Notes: generated by a model from the letters alone, not told the origin. Counted from the stretch's first letter, positions 43,660 through 57,461 are shown. The stretch is DNA of 64,000 nucleotides from Myotis daubentonii (GCF_963259705.1 NC_081861.1:70413623-70477622), one strand, 5' to 3'. Program-made: numbers and translations.

Positions 43660-45338
43660 GTTTCCCGATTGAGGTGATGGGATAGAACCTCCTTGGGAGC
43701 GGTTTGTAGAATTTAAAGGCTGACCATTTTTATGGTATTTTGATCTACATTCCTTTGCCCAATGGAATCCTTTCTGACATCGGGGACAAGCAGTTTTTGG
43801 AGGATTAATATTGTTCCCTGATGTATTTTCAGGCTGTTGAGGAGCTTGCCATCTGGCCTGAGTATTATTATTTTTAGCTGGGCATTCTCTGCTAACGTGC
43901 CCAGGTTGGCCACAAGAGTAGCAGTTTATATTTCTTTTATTATCTGTATTATTGCTGGCTTGTCCTATACCCTGTACATATTGAGGATATGTCTCCCCCT
44001 TGAGGGCTGCGGCTATTGCTACACCTTGTATAAATGCTGGACTTACATCAGCACACTGTTTTATATAATCATTTATAGTTCCCGTTCTGCCAATCAGCCT
44101 TAATGAAGCCTGCCAGATGTTAGCATTTTCAAAAGTCAGTTGTTTGGTTGGGATGTTGGCAGCCTCTTCACTAGTGATTACTCTCTTGACTGCCTGTATG
44201 AGGTGAGAAAGGAGATCCTGATAAGGTTCCTTGACCTTCTGTTTAACCTCTGTAAAGGTAGTTGTTTTTCCTGCTGTACAAGGTAGGGATTTCCAGGCAT
44301 TTACTGCACAACTGGTTACTTTAATAAGTGCCTCTTTGGGCATATACATTTGCTCCTGAGTTGTGATAAAATCACCTTCTCCTAATATCATGTCTAGAGT
44401 TATTCCTCCTCTGGATTTTTTGCTAGTGGCTACAGCTCTCTTAGCAAGATCATCATATTCATTTTTCCATAGTAAGTAATCGCCTCCTGAGAGACAGGCT
44501 TTACAAACCTGTGACCAATCATAAGGAGTCATCCATTTACTGGCTAGGGCTTCAAGCAAGGTTTGTGTGTAAGGAGCTAGAGGTCCATATTCAGAGCAGG
44601 CTGATTTTAATTCTTTAAGTACTTTGTAAGGTATAGGCTCTCAGGTGGGGTCTTCATCCCACTCACTCTCATACACGACTGGGAAGCATAGTGAGAATTC
44701 AAGATCTCCACTAGCTTCAGCTTCTCTTTTTGTCCTTTGACATTTAGACATGGAGCTCATAGGAGTGGGAGGACCTGATTTAGGCTTCCTTTCTAATTTA
44801 GGGAACCTGTTTTGAATATGAGGGCCTTTCTCCTCTCTATTGACTAGAAAGGACCAAGGGTCATGTTTATGATACTGCACTGCTGTCTCCTCTAAATCTT
44901 CCTGATCTTGTGGTGAAAGGATATGAGGCTCATCATATTTATTCTCCTTCCGATCAGTAGGCATAACTAAATTGCTCTTAGATTGAGCTGGAGATGATAA
45001 TGATGTTTCCTCTCTAGGTGGAGCCAAGGGACTACTTAAAGTTTGAGAAAGTTTAACCATTTCTGCCTCTGGTGCCAAGGTGTCACGAATTAAATTCCAG
45101 AGGGGAAAGGTATTTGTCGGGACCTTCTCAGGTCCATGGAAGCTGTAATACGTCTTTAATACTCTCCTACTTTAGTCCAAGTTTCTAAATTAACAGTTCC
45201 TTCCTCAGGAATCCATGCACATACTTCTCGTATAAAACGTTCTGTCTGACTGTGAGTAACCTTAACTCCGCTGCTAGCAAGCATATGTGTTAAAAGATCA
45301 ATACAGAGTCTTTTTTCTTTAGACTCAGTATGACCCAT
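43615..45338 (-). pseudogene. gag: gag, one frameshift and one stop
   Basis: N-terminal matrix MGHTESKEK with Gly2 for myristoylation (45338). A one-base frameshift near 45160 interrupts matrix. The frame is then open from 45078 through the matrix-capsid linker to an in-frame TGA at 44641, near the capsid N-terminus (FPVVYE...), and open again to 43615. Capsid has a major-homology-like segment (FENANIWQASLRLIGRTG), and nucleocapsid has two CX2CX4HX4C boxes (CYSCGQPGHVSREC and CPRCQKGFHWAKEC). Only two lesions are visible in the gene. Confidence 0.88.
43660..43666 (-). promoter_or_regulatory. gag-pro -1 frameshift heptamer GGGAAAC
   Basis: The minus strand G GGA AAC sits in the gag register (codons GGA at 43665-43663 and AAC at 43662-43660). 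A -1 slip there enters the frame that encodes dUTPase without an intervening stop. The same heptamer type is used at gag-pro in betaretroviruses. Confidence 0.75.
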
Positions 45339-45480
45339 CTTCTCAATCTAAGTTCTGTACTATCCACCTTCTTACCCTACTTATCCTCTATAGGGGGGTC
45401 TGCAGCACCCTACAGTGGAGTCCTATCTGTCCCTAGTGCGGGGGTGTGGGGGTGTGTGGCTTACCTAGGGGAATCCTGTT

Positions 45481-45499
45481 TGGCCTGTTTGGGCGCCAA
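45481..45499 (-). promoter_or_regulatory. Primer-binding site, tRNA-Lys type
   Basis: The minus strand TGGCGCCCAAACAGG follows the 5' LTR after two bases. It fits the 3' end of a lysine tRNA, the primer usual for betaretroviruses. Confidence 0.8.
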
Positions 45500-45500
45500 T

Positions 45501-46211
45501 TGCCAGGGTCCAGCCCCAGTGGTCCAGGGGTTCCCAAAGGTGTGGACGGCGTCGGCAGAGAATAATGACATGTTCAGATGATCAGCATAGCCACTTTCTC
45601 TCTTTATTCTCTTGTTACATCTGTATTTATACCATTTGATCCTATAAGCATGCCTCTATAGTCACATTATGGTATGTTTTGGGTCCTCCCTTGACCTTCT
45701 ACAGTTCCTTGTTTCATGTCCATAGTTTCTTATCTGACCTTTGACAAAAATCCCATCTCCATCTAATTCTGTTGATTTTAATCCTATCCATTCTATTCCA
45801 AAGGTTAGGGCTAGTTTGTTATCTCCATTCCAAGGTCACTACTCTACTGTTCTGTTAAGCTACAAGGAAGTAACTGAAGGAGATTATCCTATTCTATGGC
45901 CCAAGTAAAGATTATGTAGCTTAAGCGTGATTGTTCGTAGTTAAGGTGATTAACTACCTGCCTGGCACTTAGTTAAGGGGTTTTACTGTTTTATTCCCTT
46001 CCTTAGTCCTGTTAATCCTTAACTCCAGGAAACATCCTCACCTGAGGAAACAACCTTTCTCGGGAGGTGGCCCTGGTTAGAACACATAGCACTAAGAAGG
46101 GGAGCAAACATATTAAGAACAATATACCAGGTCCCTTGAAACATAAGCTGTGCAGATGTTTCTTCCCTGCAGAGACTGTTTCAAGCAGCAAGGATGGACC
46201 AGCTTCTGGCA
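45501..46211 (-). repeat. 5' LTR of class II provirus
   Basis: 711 bp. The minus strand starts TGCCAGAAGC and ends CTGGCA. AATAAA is near 45602-45607 and TATAAATA about 25 bases upstream. Paired with the LTR at 39734-40453. Confidence 0.9.
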
Positions 46212-46797
46212 ATTTAATAGAACTTACTGCAAATTCTTCACTATGCCTTTCCTACCCCACTGCAACTTTTTCAATAATCTCATCCTCCTTAAATTTGTGC
46301 AGAAAGCAAAATAAAAACATTAACACTGACTTCTTTCTATCATTTTCCTTGTTCTTTCTTCTTGCCCTTTATGTAACCCCCCCCTTTATTTAATTCTGCT
46401 CCAAATCCTACATTGATTTTTGTCGCTTCCTTTACAGATTCATTTTTTAGCTAATGAATGACACTAAATATCTGCTTCAAATAACATCAGGGGAATAGCA
46501 CTTTCCTGTCCTTCCTATGTAAGCCTCTATAAGAAAATCACTTTTGTCTCCTGAATTGGCTTTAAGCAGTTTTATATGTCATGCAAACATTCATTCAATA
46601 TTTGGGCAAAACTTCCATCTCCTGGACTGCTTGCGCCTCTTTATAACTCATACCTTATGTGGACCTGATCGTATCTCCCCCTTCTCAATATGGATAACAT
46701 TAGACTAACTTTAAGTCAGTAATGCATCCTGCCCAGATGCCATATGAATAGTCATCTCTACCAGGCTGCCACATATAATTGGCTATGCTGTTTCAAC

Positions 46798-46847
<50 letters not shown>

Positions 46848-47524
46848 ACACACACACAATAAATAAATAAAAGCTCTGGTTATCACTATATAAGTTTTTT
46901 ATTGTAAAGACACAAAGGAAAATTAATACATAAAACAATATACATACAACACAATCAGAGCCCATGGAAACTAGAAAGCCATTTTGTTGTACATGAAAAA
47001 CTATTATCTTAATGTCTCCTTAATAAAATGCATCCATTGCTTGTTATGCCAATACTGCCATTTTCATAATTTATATGCTTCTTTGTTTGTAATGCTTCTG
47101 TAGACAACCACAGCCTGACTCTTTTCTAATTCAATGGTTATGTTAATGTATTGCTTCTTCTACCATATGACTGCTGTCTGTCTCTGTTTTATTATTAGTA
47201 TCTATGTATATTTACTATATCTCTGAATTTCTCATGTTCAGTCTCCTGTGAAGAGAAGATCCAGTACCAATACCCAATCACTATCTAATTGAGAGTCTAA
47301 CTTTGGGGAAGAATTTTCATGTTAGTTACTCCATAAGCCAGTGACCAGAAATTATATGTTTGCATAATAGATGTAGAGATGCTTCATCTAGTTGCCAACT
47401 TCAAGGAAGAATCAGTCCCATCTATAGGAGTGCTATCAGAAAAAACACTCTCCATCTTTCAGCTACCTCCATGTTTCATTCTGTTGTAGAAATCTGAATT
47501 TCCAAGGAGTAAGCTGTATTTACT
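46212..47524. other. Unassigned sequence with (CA)n
   Basis: No gene seen. Contains a (CA)n microsatellite at about 46799-46858, followed by a short AATA run. Confidence 0.7.
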
Positions 47525-47791
47525 GTTGTGGGCCACACCCAGTGTCTTATCTCATTGGGGCTGTAAAATCCAGTTTATTTCAACCCACTATGGAGCATTT
47601 TTACAGGCAATATATGCTGCAGAGATTCATTTAGAGTTAGTTGAGGCTTTGTTGAGTTGCACGGCAGTTCAACTTGCTTATTTTTGTTTCCTCTCTCTCC
47701 CTTCCACAGGAATTGACCCCTAATACACATCATAAAGACTAAACTCTATCTCAGAATTTACTTAAATGGAGCCCAACCTATAACATTTGGA
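47525..47791 (+). repeat. 5' LTR-like part of ERVL
   Basis: Begins near TGTGGGCCACACCC and ends AGCCCAACCTATAACA, followed by TTTGGAGCCAAAAATG, a possible primer-binding site. Shorter than the 3' copy, so probably deleted internally. Confidence 0.5.
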
Positions 47792-50579
47792 GCCAAAAAT
47801 GTTCTAAGCAAGCAGGTAATAAGATGTGGTTTCAAAGACCAGTCCCTCACTGTTTGGCTGGCAATGAAGATCCTATCACAGTTGGTGTATGGAATATAGA
47901 CAAACTACCTAGTACAGGTGGCAGTTTAGTTATTAAAACTCTCATCAGAGGTGAATTGAGATAGTATAATAGTAGAAGGAAATGAAATAATTGGAGTGAT
48001 TGATCAGGCAATTGATAAGGGGAAAATAGTAACTATGTCATCAATGAGAATGGATGGCTACTGCTAAGCATCAGTAATACCTGAGAAAATGATAATTAAA
48101 AGCTGCAGGCAACAGACAGGTATTTGAAATCCAAGTGTGAAAGACAGTATTCCCTGATAGTTTACAGAGAGTATCTCATTTCCTGAGCAAAAGGGCAGAG
48201 AAAGCTGAAGCCAAGACCCATGAATCAATAGAATAGCTGAACTGCACAAAAGATTAATAGGCTCCACAAGCTGATGTGTTGTGCCAAAGACAGAGCTCTA
48301 GTGGGGAAAAAACCTCACAAAGCTTTTGTACATTAAATGGAGATATAGGCAAGAACGCTTCTCCTGAATTTTGAACCTCCAGACTTCTGTGAATCCTGGG
48401 AACCTATAGAAGAAGTGGATTACTTCCCCCTATTAGGAACTTGCTCAAAGACAGTGTAGACTACCCTCCCCCAGATGGCAACATGTGCCCCTTACCAGCA
48501 CAATTTTCCACCATGTCCCCTCCTGGCCACTAGGTCAATTACTAGGATTAATCTGCAACATCCTATATAATAAAAGGGAAATATGCAAATTGCCCTAACA
48601 GCAGAATGACCGGGAACAGCCGGTCGCTCTGATGCACACTGACCACCAGCTCAATGCAGGAGCTGCTCCCTGGTAATCAGTGCGCTTCCACAGGGGGAGC
48701 TCCACGCAGTCACAAGCCAGGCTGACAGCTGCAGTGGCAGTGGCGGGAACCTCTCCCACCTCCTCGGCAGCTCTAAGGATATCTGACTGCAGAGCCTAAG
48801 CCAGCAGGTGGACATCCCCCTGAGGGCTCCCAGGCTGCCAGAGGGAGCAGTTTAGGCTCAATCCCTTGGGAAGCGGGCCTAAGTCGGCAGGTGGACATCC
48901 CCTGAGGGGTCCCGGACTGCGAGAGGGAGCAGGCCAGGCTGAGGAACCACCCCCCCCACCAAGTGCATGAATTTTCATGCAGCAGGCCCCTAGTAATCTA
49001 TAATTAGAGCCATGCTGGCCCTGAAGTGGGAAGAATCTGAGTATACTTCACAGAAAATGCCAGACCCTGTCAGCATGAGCAAGGGGAATATATATAGAGC
49101 TGAATTCTGAAGGTCTCAGTTCAAGGAAACCAAGAGTTTAGGTGGAATAGGGAAACCATTGGTTTGGGTATAATTTCCTAAAATACAGAGTTTACCAACC
49201 TGGCAAGGATCCTAGGAAATGATATGAACTTGCTACCAGAATGGATTGCAGAAACAGGAAAAAAGCAATAGCCATAATCATTATGGCTGATAGTGGAAGA
49301 AGAGATTAAAGGGCTCTGGAACAAGGCTGAGATGAAGGTAAAGCAAGTGAATTGCCTGGGTCACACAAACTATGGAGACATTTATTTGACTCTAAGAGTA
49401 AGTGACTTCTTATTTGTGCCCTAAACAGTTGACCCTCAGGGAACACTCATCCTCAAGTTTGTTCAAGTGCATTGTCAGTACCTTCATGACTCTGAGAAAT
49501 TTTGTATGTTAAGCATCTTTCTTTCTTCACCCTAATCCAGTCTCTGCTTTGGAAAGTGTATATGCTGGAGTAGATACAATATATAAAGATGGAAAATACG
49601 TTATATGATTATGTTCAACAGAAATAATTAGAGGATACACAATTTACCAAGGCCATCAGGAATGCACTAGTGAGAGGGACATATTATTAATTAGTTTAGT
49701 TGTGGCTCTTCTCTGAAGGCCAGTATTGATGGTAGGAGAGCCCATTAAAAAAACTAGGCTGACTGACAGCAATGAAAATGAGCCTGAGGACTCTAAATAA
49801 TAGAGGTAAGGTGGTGGCATTTAACTTCCCAAAGTCATATGGATGTAATTTCCATTATGAGTAACAGTGTCAAAGTAGCAGCCAAGAGGGTCTGACCCAC
49901 AGAAAATTTTGGTTATAGTTAATAAAACATGATTTTCCTAGGGGAAAATAGAAAGACAACTAAAAAGAGTTGTACTGTCAAAGATATCAACGATAGACTA
50001 CCATGGGGATGAGTACTACTCTTCCAATAACAAAGTCATGACTCATTGCCTGTTCCCAAATCTGAACCAGTTTTCTGATCAAAACCTATTGGCAGAAGAT
50101 GAGGCCAGGTCCCCTGGAAGAAAGGTTCTGCAGGAACCTTGACAAGCATGCATGGCAATAATTCTTCCAAATATTCCCCAGAGGAATTAACAGTCATTTA
50201 CTCATATAACTGTAAGCTGTGGAAAAAGAGTTTTCCAGATATATGAAGAACTATTGGACAGAGTTTCTAGTGGACATTGATACATGGAAACAAAAGTTTT
50301 ATTATGGTTCCCAGTGAGAATGCAGGCAAAGTCAACTATGTAATAAATAGAATCCTGATCAAGATTCAACATACTGATGATTTCATGCATCATTGGATCC
50401 ATCCAGTGGTTATTTCCCTTAGTCCCTGCATGTATAAGTGGTGTTGACACATTTAATAGTCAGTACACCCCACTCAGTGTGCCCTTACCTGTGGAGTAAG
50501 AGTAGTAATACTATGACAGACCAAATAGAATCCTCTGAAACTGCCCCTTACCTCTATGAGATAGTAAATAAAACATGAT
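47792..50579 (+). pseudogene. ERVL gag/early pol region, decayed
   Basis: Continuous old sequence between LTR and RT, split by the Helitron at 48561-48993. No frame over about 80 codons. The assignment is by position only. Confidence 0.4.
48561..48993 (+). mobile_element. Short non-autonomous Helitron in ERVL
   Basis: 5' TCCTATATAATAAAAGGG at 48561 after A; 3' hairpin GCATGAATTTTCATGC and CTAG at 48990-48993 before T. 433 bp, related to the element at 23244-23701. Confidence 0.88.
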
Positions 50580-51180
50580 ATAGCATCCCATGGGAGGGGT
50601 GGTGAAAACTACTGCTGCCATTAATGATCAGGTTGCAACGACAATGGTACCCAACTTAGTTCTATTTAATTCACCAGTTTGGCTCCTACAGAAACCAAAT
50701 GGGTTCTGTAAAATAACAGGGTACTTTCACAAACCCAAGCAAACAGTAGTTTCAATTACATATATTTTTCTGGATGTATTATCTTTTCTAGAACAGATAA
50801 ACATAATGACAGGAACATGGTGTGCAGTCATTGATTGAGGAAATGTGTACTTTTCTATTACTATAATAAAAGATGATCCAGAGGATCAGGAGTAGTTCAT
50901 ATTTATATAGAAAAAGCAAGACACACATCTACAAATTTCCTTCAGAGTATGTTAATTTATCTGCCATCTCTTGTATTATAATACAAGAAGAACAGAACCA
51001 TTTAGATACCCCCCAGAATATTGCGTCGACATTGGTGATATTATACTAATCAAGGAAAATGAGCAAAAGCCTTATGAAGTCAAATGTGCTCCAGAGAACA
51101 TAAAATAAAACTATGAAATTTCAAAGACTTGCCAAATCAGTTATAATATGAGGAGACTGGGGAGTATGATGAAACATCCT
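50580..51180 (+). pseudogene. ERVL reverse transcriptase remnant
   Basis: The frame 50590-50838 contains LVLFNSPVWLLQKPNGFCKI, an RT fingers-like stretch. Further downstream the same reading has FSITIIKDDPEDQE and a degraded active-site region reading YCVDIGDIILIK. Stops and indels are frequent. Class III by the overall pattern. Confidence 0.6.
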
Positions 51181-51546
51181 GTCTAATGTGAAAGGAAAAA
51201 TTAATATATTCTGCACCTCCCACCATGAAGACGGAAGCACCATGCTTTATAGGCTACCTTGGGTTCTGGATGCAGCATATTCCAAATGTGGGAATACTGC
51301 TGTGGTCCATAGACTGAATTACACTAAAGGTTGACAGCTGTGAGTGGGTACCAGAACAGGAAAGTGCTCTGCACAGCCCCAGACTTCAGTGAAAACAAAC
51401 TTGCCCTATGGTCCACATGACTTAGGAGACCCAATGGTATCATACTGGCCTTTTGTAAGAAAAGATGCCATGTGGACTACATGGGAAATTCCATAGGGGA
51501 GAAAAACATAGGCTCTTGGGGTTTAAAAATAAGGCTATTCAATCTG

Positions 51547-52723
51547 GGGAGGCTTCCAAAATGGCAACCAGCAGGAAGGTAGGGAGGGAGAGAGTGTGAG
51601 AGCGCAAGGAAGTGTTAGAGGAGTGTGTGGACGTGTGTGGTGTGTGTGTATGTATGAGCTAGGGACAGTTAGATTCTGCAGGTCTTCTAAGGGGCTGCTA
51701 AACCAGGCATTCTTAGGCGGCGGAGTCCCGCTCCCTGCGCGGACACTCCTGCGAGGCCAGCACAGGCACGGCGACCACACCATCTTGGGAAACAGAGCTG
51801 CTTGAGACTAGGATCCTGGCTTCAGCACCACCCAGTCTGATCTCAGGCGCATACCAGGACCCTGCAGCCACTGGGGACAGGGAACTGTGACCACAGCTAC
51901 AGACCTGCGGACACCAAAAGTTCAGAAATCCCCGCGGCAGATCCCTGAGTAACAGAGCCCATCCCCGCTTCCTGCAGGCTTGTGGGCAGCGCCAGAGTAA
52001 CTAAATGATAGACCCACCCCATGCCAGGGCCTCAGCACTCCAGGAACTTTAGCCTGGAGGTGCACGAGCACCTTGGAACTGATCCCTCCTAGGGCTGGGT
52101 TCAGGAGTATTGGGCTGGGAGCAAACGCGTGAACCCCAGGAACTGAGCCCACGCACACTGCCGGCTTCGGAGCCCTGGGGTGGGAGCAATAACTCAAACA
52201 CCAGGAGTTTGTCCCGCGTATCACAGGCCCAGGGACCCCGATTCTCTGGACAGGAGGCAGCACCAAGCACCAGTGACTTGACTGTGTTTCTTATCAGCTG
52301 CGCCTGAGATCCTGATTTCCTGTTCATTCATACTAAGAGCCAGTGACTCCAATTCCTGGTGCAAGGGCACACAGGGAACCTGATTCTCAAGGCAAAGTTG
52401 CCCGAAGCAACAGAGACCCAGATACTGGATTCTTGGGGAATTCTGACTCCTGGTGCACGCTAGGGGGCTCTGGTTTTCAACACGCTTCAGGGGGTCTCTG
52501 TTTCAGCATGGTGTAGGCAGGGTCCCTGATTCTAAGGGTGCGTACGAGGCCACATTGAGCGCTGACAACACTGACTCTGAGCGAGCCTGGTTCCCACCAA
52601 CCAACAACAACCACACATCTTAGTGTCAGAGCTCTTCAGTGACACTAGGGTGGTGGGAAGCTCCCACTGAACACGGCCCACGCCCACACAACTCGATATT
52701 TGAACCATCAGGAGATAATCAGA
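51547..52723 (+). promoter_or_regulatory. L1 5' UTR
   Basis: GC-rich leader that begins GGAGGCTTCCAAAATGGC, with a short GTGTGTGG tract (about 51620-51655) and, at 52320-52560, loosely repeated CTGATTCT/GACTC blocks as in the L1 at 13701-14947. Expected to hold the internal promoter. Confidence 0.7.
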
Positions 52724-53573
52724 ATGAAGAGACGAAACAACACCCAGAGGAAAGACAATGAGGAGTCGCCAAGAAAGGAAATTAATGAAGTTGAAGCATG
52801 CAACATGACAGAAAAAGAATTCAGAATAATGGTTGTACAATTCGTTCACCTGATGGATGAGAAAATCAACAACCTATGCCAGAATCAGGAAGAATCGGGA
52901 AGAAATGAAAAGTGACATAGCTACAATCAAAAACACCATGGAAAGTTTCAACAGCAGACTAGAAGAAGCAGAGGACCGAATTAGTGAATTAGAAGATAAG
53001 GCAGAGAAACAAGCTCAATCTGAAAAGCAACTGGAGAAAAGAATTAAAACGCAGGAGGAGAGACTGAGAGAGCTTCAGGACAACATGAAACGAAGTAACA
53101 TACGCATAATAGGGCTGCAAGAAGGACAAGAAGAGCAGCAAGGACTAGCAAATCTATTTGAAGAATTAATGTCAGAAAACTTCCCAGATATGGGGAAGAA
53201 AAAAATTACACAAGTACAGAGAGTCCCAGGCAAGATGAACCCCAAAAGACCCACACCAAGACACGTCATAGTAACGATGGCAAATGTACAAGGCAAAGAC
53301 AGAATCTTAAAGGCTGCAAGAGAGAAACAGAGAGTTACCTACAAAGGATCTCCCATCATATTATCAAATGATTTCTCAACATAAACACATCAGGCCAGAA
53401 AAGAATGGACAGAAATTTACAAAGTGATGCAAAGCAAAGGACTGAATCCAAGAATACTGTATCCAGCAAGGCTATCATTCAAACTTGAAGGGGAAATAAG
53501 AAGCTTCACAGACAAAAAAAGGCCAAGGGAGTTTATCACCGCCGAGCCAGCAATGCAAGAAATGATAAAGTGA
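52724..53573 (+). pseudogene. L1 ORF1, frameshift and stop
   Basis: Starts MKRRNNTQRKDNEESPRK at 52724. A one-base insertion or duplication near 52890 (AGGAAGAATCGGGAAGAA) shifts the frame. It is then open from 52857 to 53384, with a coiled coil (SRLEEAEDRISELEDKAEKQ), RRM-like NIRIIGLQEGQEEQQ and the C-terminal domain (DRILKAAREKQRVTYK). TAA at 53382 interrupts the last 60 codons. Otherwise well preserved. Confidence 0.85.
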
Positions 53574-53636
53574 CTGGTGTAAAAAGAAGAACTAAAAAAC
53601 CCAGAAAGAAAACAGCCACACACACAAAAAATAGAA

Positions 53637-56600
53637 ATGGCTACAAACAAGTACCTTTCAATAATAACTTTAAACATAAATGGACTAAATGGTCCAATCA
53701 AAAGACATCGAGTGGCTGAATGCATGAAAAAATATGACCCATATATTTGCTGTCTACAAGAGACCCACCTCATTAGAAGGGACTCACGCAGACTGAAAGT
53801 GAAGGGATGGAAAAATATCTTTCAGGCAAATGGAAATGAAAAAAAAAAAAAAAAAAAACGTGGGTAGCAATACTTATGTCAGACAAAATAGACCTCAAAG
53901 TGAAGGCCATAACAAGAGATAAGTAAGGCCACTTCATAATACTAAAGGGATCAATACAACAAGAGGATATAACCCTGATAAACATATATGCACCCAATGC
54001 AGGAGCACCCACATACATAAGAAAACTCCTGGAAGATATCAGGGGAGAGATCGACAACAATACAATCATAGTAGGGGACTTTAATACACCACTGACATCA
54101 CTGGATAAATCTGCTAGACAAACTCAGCAAAGAAACAGCAATCCTAAATGACTCACTAGATCAGATGGACTTAATTGACATCTTCAGAACACTTCACCCC
54201 AAAGACACAAAATATACGTTCTTCTCAAGTGCTCATGGGACATCTTCAAAAATAGACCACATATTGGGTCACAAACAAAGTCTCCCCAAATTCAGGAAAA
54301 TTGAAATCATACCAAGCATCTTCTCAGACCACAGGGCCATAATATTAGAAATAAAGTACAATAAAACAACTCAAAATACTCAAACACTTGGAAGCTGAAT
54401 AGCACTCTATTAAATATAGATTGGGTTACCAATGTGATCAAAGAAATTAAAAACATCCTGGAAACTAACGACAATGAAAACACAACAATCCAAAAGCTAT
54501 GGGACGCAATGAAAGCAGTCCTGAGAGGGAAGTTTATAGCTCTACAGGCCTATCTCAACAAACAAGAAAAAATGGTAGTAAATCATCTAAATGTACAGCT
54601 CAAAGAATTAGAAGCAGAGCAACAAGAAAATCCCAGAATGAGCAGAAGGAAGGAGATAATAAAGATTAGAGCAGAAATAAATGACATAGAGACCCAAAAA
54701 AAAAACAATACAGAAAATCAATGAAACAAAGAGCTGGTTCTTTGAAAGGATAAACAAGATTGACAAATCTCTAGCCAGACTCACCAAGAAGCAAAGAGAG
54801 AGGACCCAAATAAACAAAATCAGAAATGATAGAGGCGAAATAACAACAGATCCCACAGAAATACAAATGATTGTTAAAAAATACTATGGACAACTCTACT
54901 CCAACAAACTAGACAACCTGGAAGAAATGGACATATTCCTAGAAAAATACAACATTGCAAAACTTAATCAGGAAGAATCTAAAAATCTCAATAGGCCAAT
55001 AACTATGGAAGACATTGAAGCAGTCATCAAAAAGCTTCCATCAAACAAAAGCCCAGGACCAGACGGCTTCACAGGGGAGTTTTACCAAACATTCAAGGAA
55101 GAACTAAAACCTGTCCTCCTCAGACTACTACAAAAAATCCATGAGGAAAGAACACTTCCAAGCTCATTCTATGAAGCCAGCATCACCCTAATACCAAAAC
55201 CAGGTAAAGACAACACAATGAAAGAGAATTACAGGCCAATATCCCTCATGAACATAGATGCCAAAATCCTAAACAAAATCTTAGCATATCGGATCCAGCA
55301 GTACATCAGAAAGATCATACACCATGACCAAGTAGGATTTATCCCAGGGATGCAAAGATGGTACAATATCCGCAAATCAATAAACGTGATACATCACATA
55401 AACATATTGAAAGAAAAAAAACACATAGTCATGTCAATTGATGCAGAAAAAGCGTTTGACAAAATTCAACACCCATTTTTGATAAAAACTCTCAGCAAGG
55501 TGGGAATTGTAGGATCATACCTCAACGTAATAAAAGCCGTATATGACAGGCCCTAAGCCAACATCATATTCAATGGACAAAAACTAACACCATTTGCCCT
55601 AAGAACAGGAACAAGACAGGGATGCCCACACTCACCACTCCTGTTCAACATAGTATTGGAAGTATTAGCCAATTGCAATTAGACAAGAAGAAGAAATAAA
55701 AGGCATCCAAATTGGGAAAGAAGTAAAACTGTTCTTATTTGCAGATGACATGATTTTATACTTAAAAAACCCTAAAGACTCCATCAGTAAACTATTAGCC
55801 TTAATAAAAGAATTCGGCAATGTAGCAGGGTACAAAATTAACGCCAAGAAATCTATGGCATTTCCATATACCAATAGTGAATGTGCAGAAAGATAGACTA
55901 AAAAGCAATCCCATTTACCATCGCACCAAAAAAATTAAGCTACCTAGGAATAAACTTAACTAAAGAGGTAAAAGACCTCTACTCAGAAAACTACGGGACA
56001 TTGAAAAAAGAGATAGAGGAAGACATAAAGAGATGGAAGAACATACCATGTTCTTGGATTGGTAGAATCAACATCATTCAAATGTCCATACTGCCCAAAG
56101 CAATATATAAATTCAACGCACTTCCCATTAAAATACCAATGGCATATTTCACAGACCTAGAACGTAGTCTCCAAAAATTCATCTGGAATAAAAAACGACC
56201 CCGAATAGCTGCAGTGATCCTGAGTAAGAACAAAGTAGGTGGGATCTCAATACCAGATATCAAGCTGTATTACAAAGCCACTGTTCTCAAAACTTCCTGG
56301 TACTGGCACAAGAACTGACATATTGATCAATGGAATAGAATAGAGAGCCCAGAAATCAGCCCCAACCAATACGCTCAATTAATATTTGACAAAGGAGGCA
56401 AGATCATACAATGGAGTCAAGATAGTCTCTTCAGTAAATGGAGTTGGGCAAATTGGTCAGATACATGCAAGAAAATTAAACTAGACCACCAACTTACACC
56501 ATACACAAAAATAAACTCAAAATGGATAAAGGACTTAAATATATGACTGGAAATTATACAAATACTAGAAGAATTCAAAGGCAACAAAATCTCAGACATA

Positions 56601-57461
56601 TGCTGAAGCAATTTCTTCACCGATAAAACCCCTAGGGCATTGGAAACTAAAGAGAAAATAAGCAAATGGGACTACATCAAAATAAAAAGCTTCTGCACAG
56701 CAAAAGAAACCATTAACAAAACAACAAGAAAACCCACTGAGTGGGAAAACATATTTGCCAATGTCATATCTGATAAGGGCCTAATCTCCAAAATTTATAG
56801 GGAACTCATACAACTTAACAAAAGGAAGATAAACAATCCAATCAAAAAATGGGAAAAGGACCTAAATAGACACATTTCAAAAGAGGACATTCAGAAAGCC
56901 AAGAGACATATGAAAACATGCTCAAAGTCACTAATCATCTGAGAGATTCAAATCAAAACAACAATGAGGTACCATCTCACACCTGTCAGACTGGCTATCA
57001 TCAACAAATCAACAAATGACAAGTGCTGGAGAGGATGTGGAGAAAAAGGAACCCTTGTGCACTGCTGGTGGGAATGCAGACTGGTGCGGCCACTATGGAA
57101 GACAGTAAGGAGTTTCCTCAAAAAACTGAAAATGGAACTCCCATTTGATACTGTGATCCCACTTCTAGGAATATATCCCAAGAAACCAGAATCACCAGTC
57201 ATAAAGGATATATGCACCCCTTTGCTCATAGCAGCACAATTCACCATAGCTAAGATCTGGAAACAGCCTAAGTGCCCATCAGTAGATGAATGGATTAGAA
57301 AACTGTGGTACATCTACACAATGGAATACTATGCTGCTGTAAAAAAGAAGGAACTCTTACCATTTGCAAGGGCATGGATGGAACTGGAGAGCATTATGCT
57401 AAGTGAAATAAGCCAGTCAATGAAGGAAAAATACCATATGATCTCACTCATTTATGGATAA
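53637..57461 (+). pseudogene. L1 ORF2 endonuclease/RT, several lesions
   Basis: N to C: endonuclease (MATNKYLSIITLNINGLNG at 53637, on to [17 protein letters not shown] by 54380), broken by an A-homopolymer expansion at 53840-53858; RT (54867-55556: [28 protein letters not shown], active site [10 protein letters not shown] near 55735); C-terminal region with [18 protein letters not shown] near 57025-57080. Several stops (for example after DRP at 55554) and one-base shifts. Catalytic boxes are intact, but the frame is not. Confidence 0.88.

Larger units (their letters stand above)
39734..46211 (-). mobile_element. Betaretrovirus-like (class II) endogenous provirus
   Basis: Two LTRs of about 0.7 kb in the same direction bracket, in minus-strand order: a lysine-type primer-binding site, gag, a dUTPase (pro frame), the tail of RNase H, integrase, an Env leader and a polypurine tract. 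The flanks ATGTAA and ATTTAA are compatible with a 6-bp target duplication with one change. Most of dUTPase-protease-RT-RNase H is deleted at about 43255-43275, and env is reduced to its leader. A 1.47 kb Helitron (41603-43073) splits the integrase. The proviral part is about 5 kb. Defective. Confidence 0.9.
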
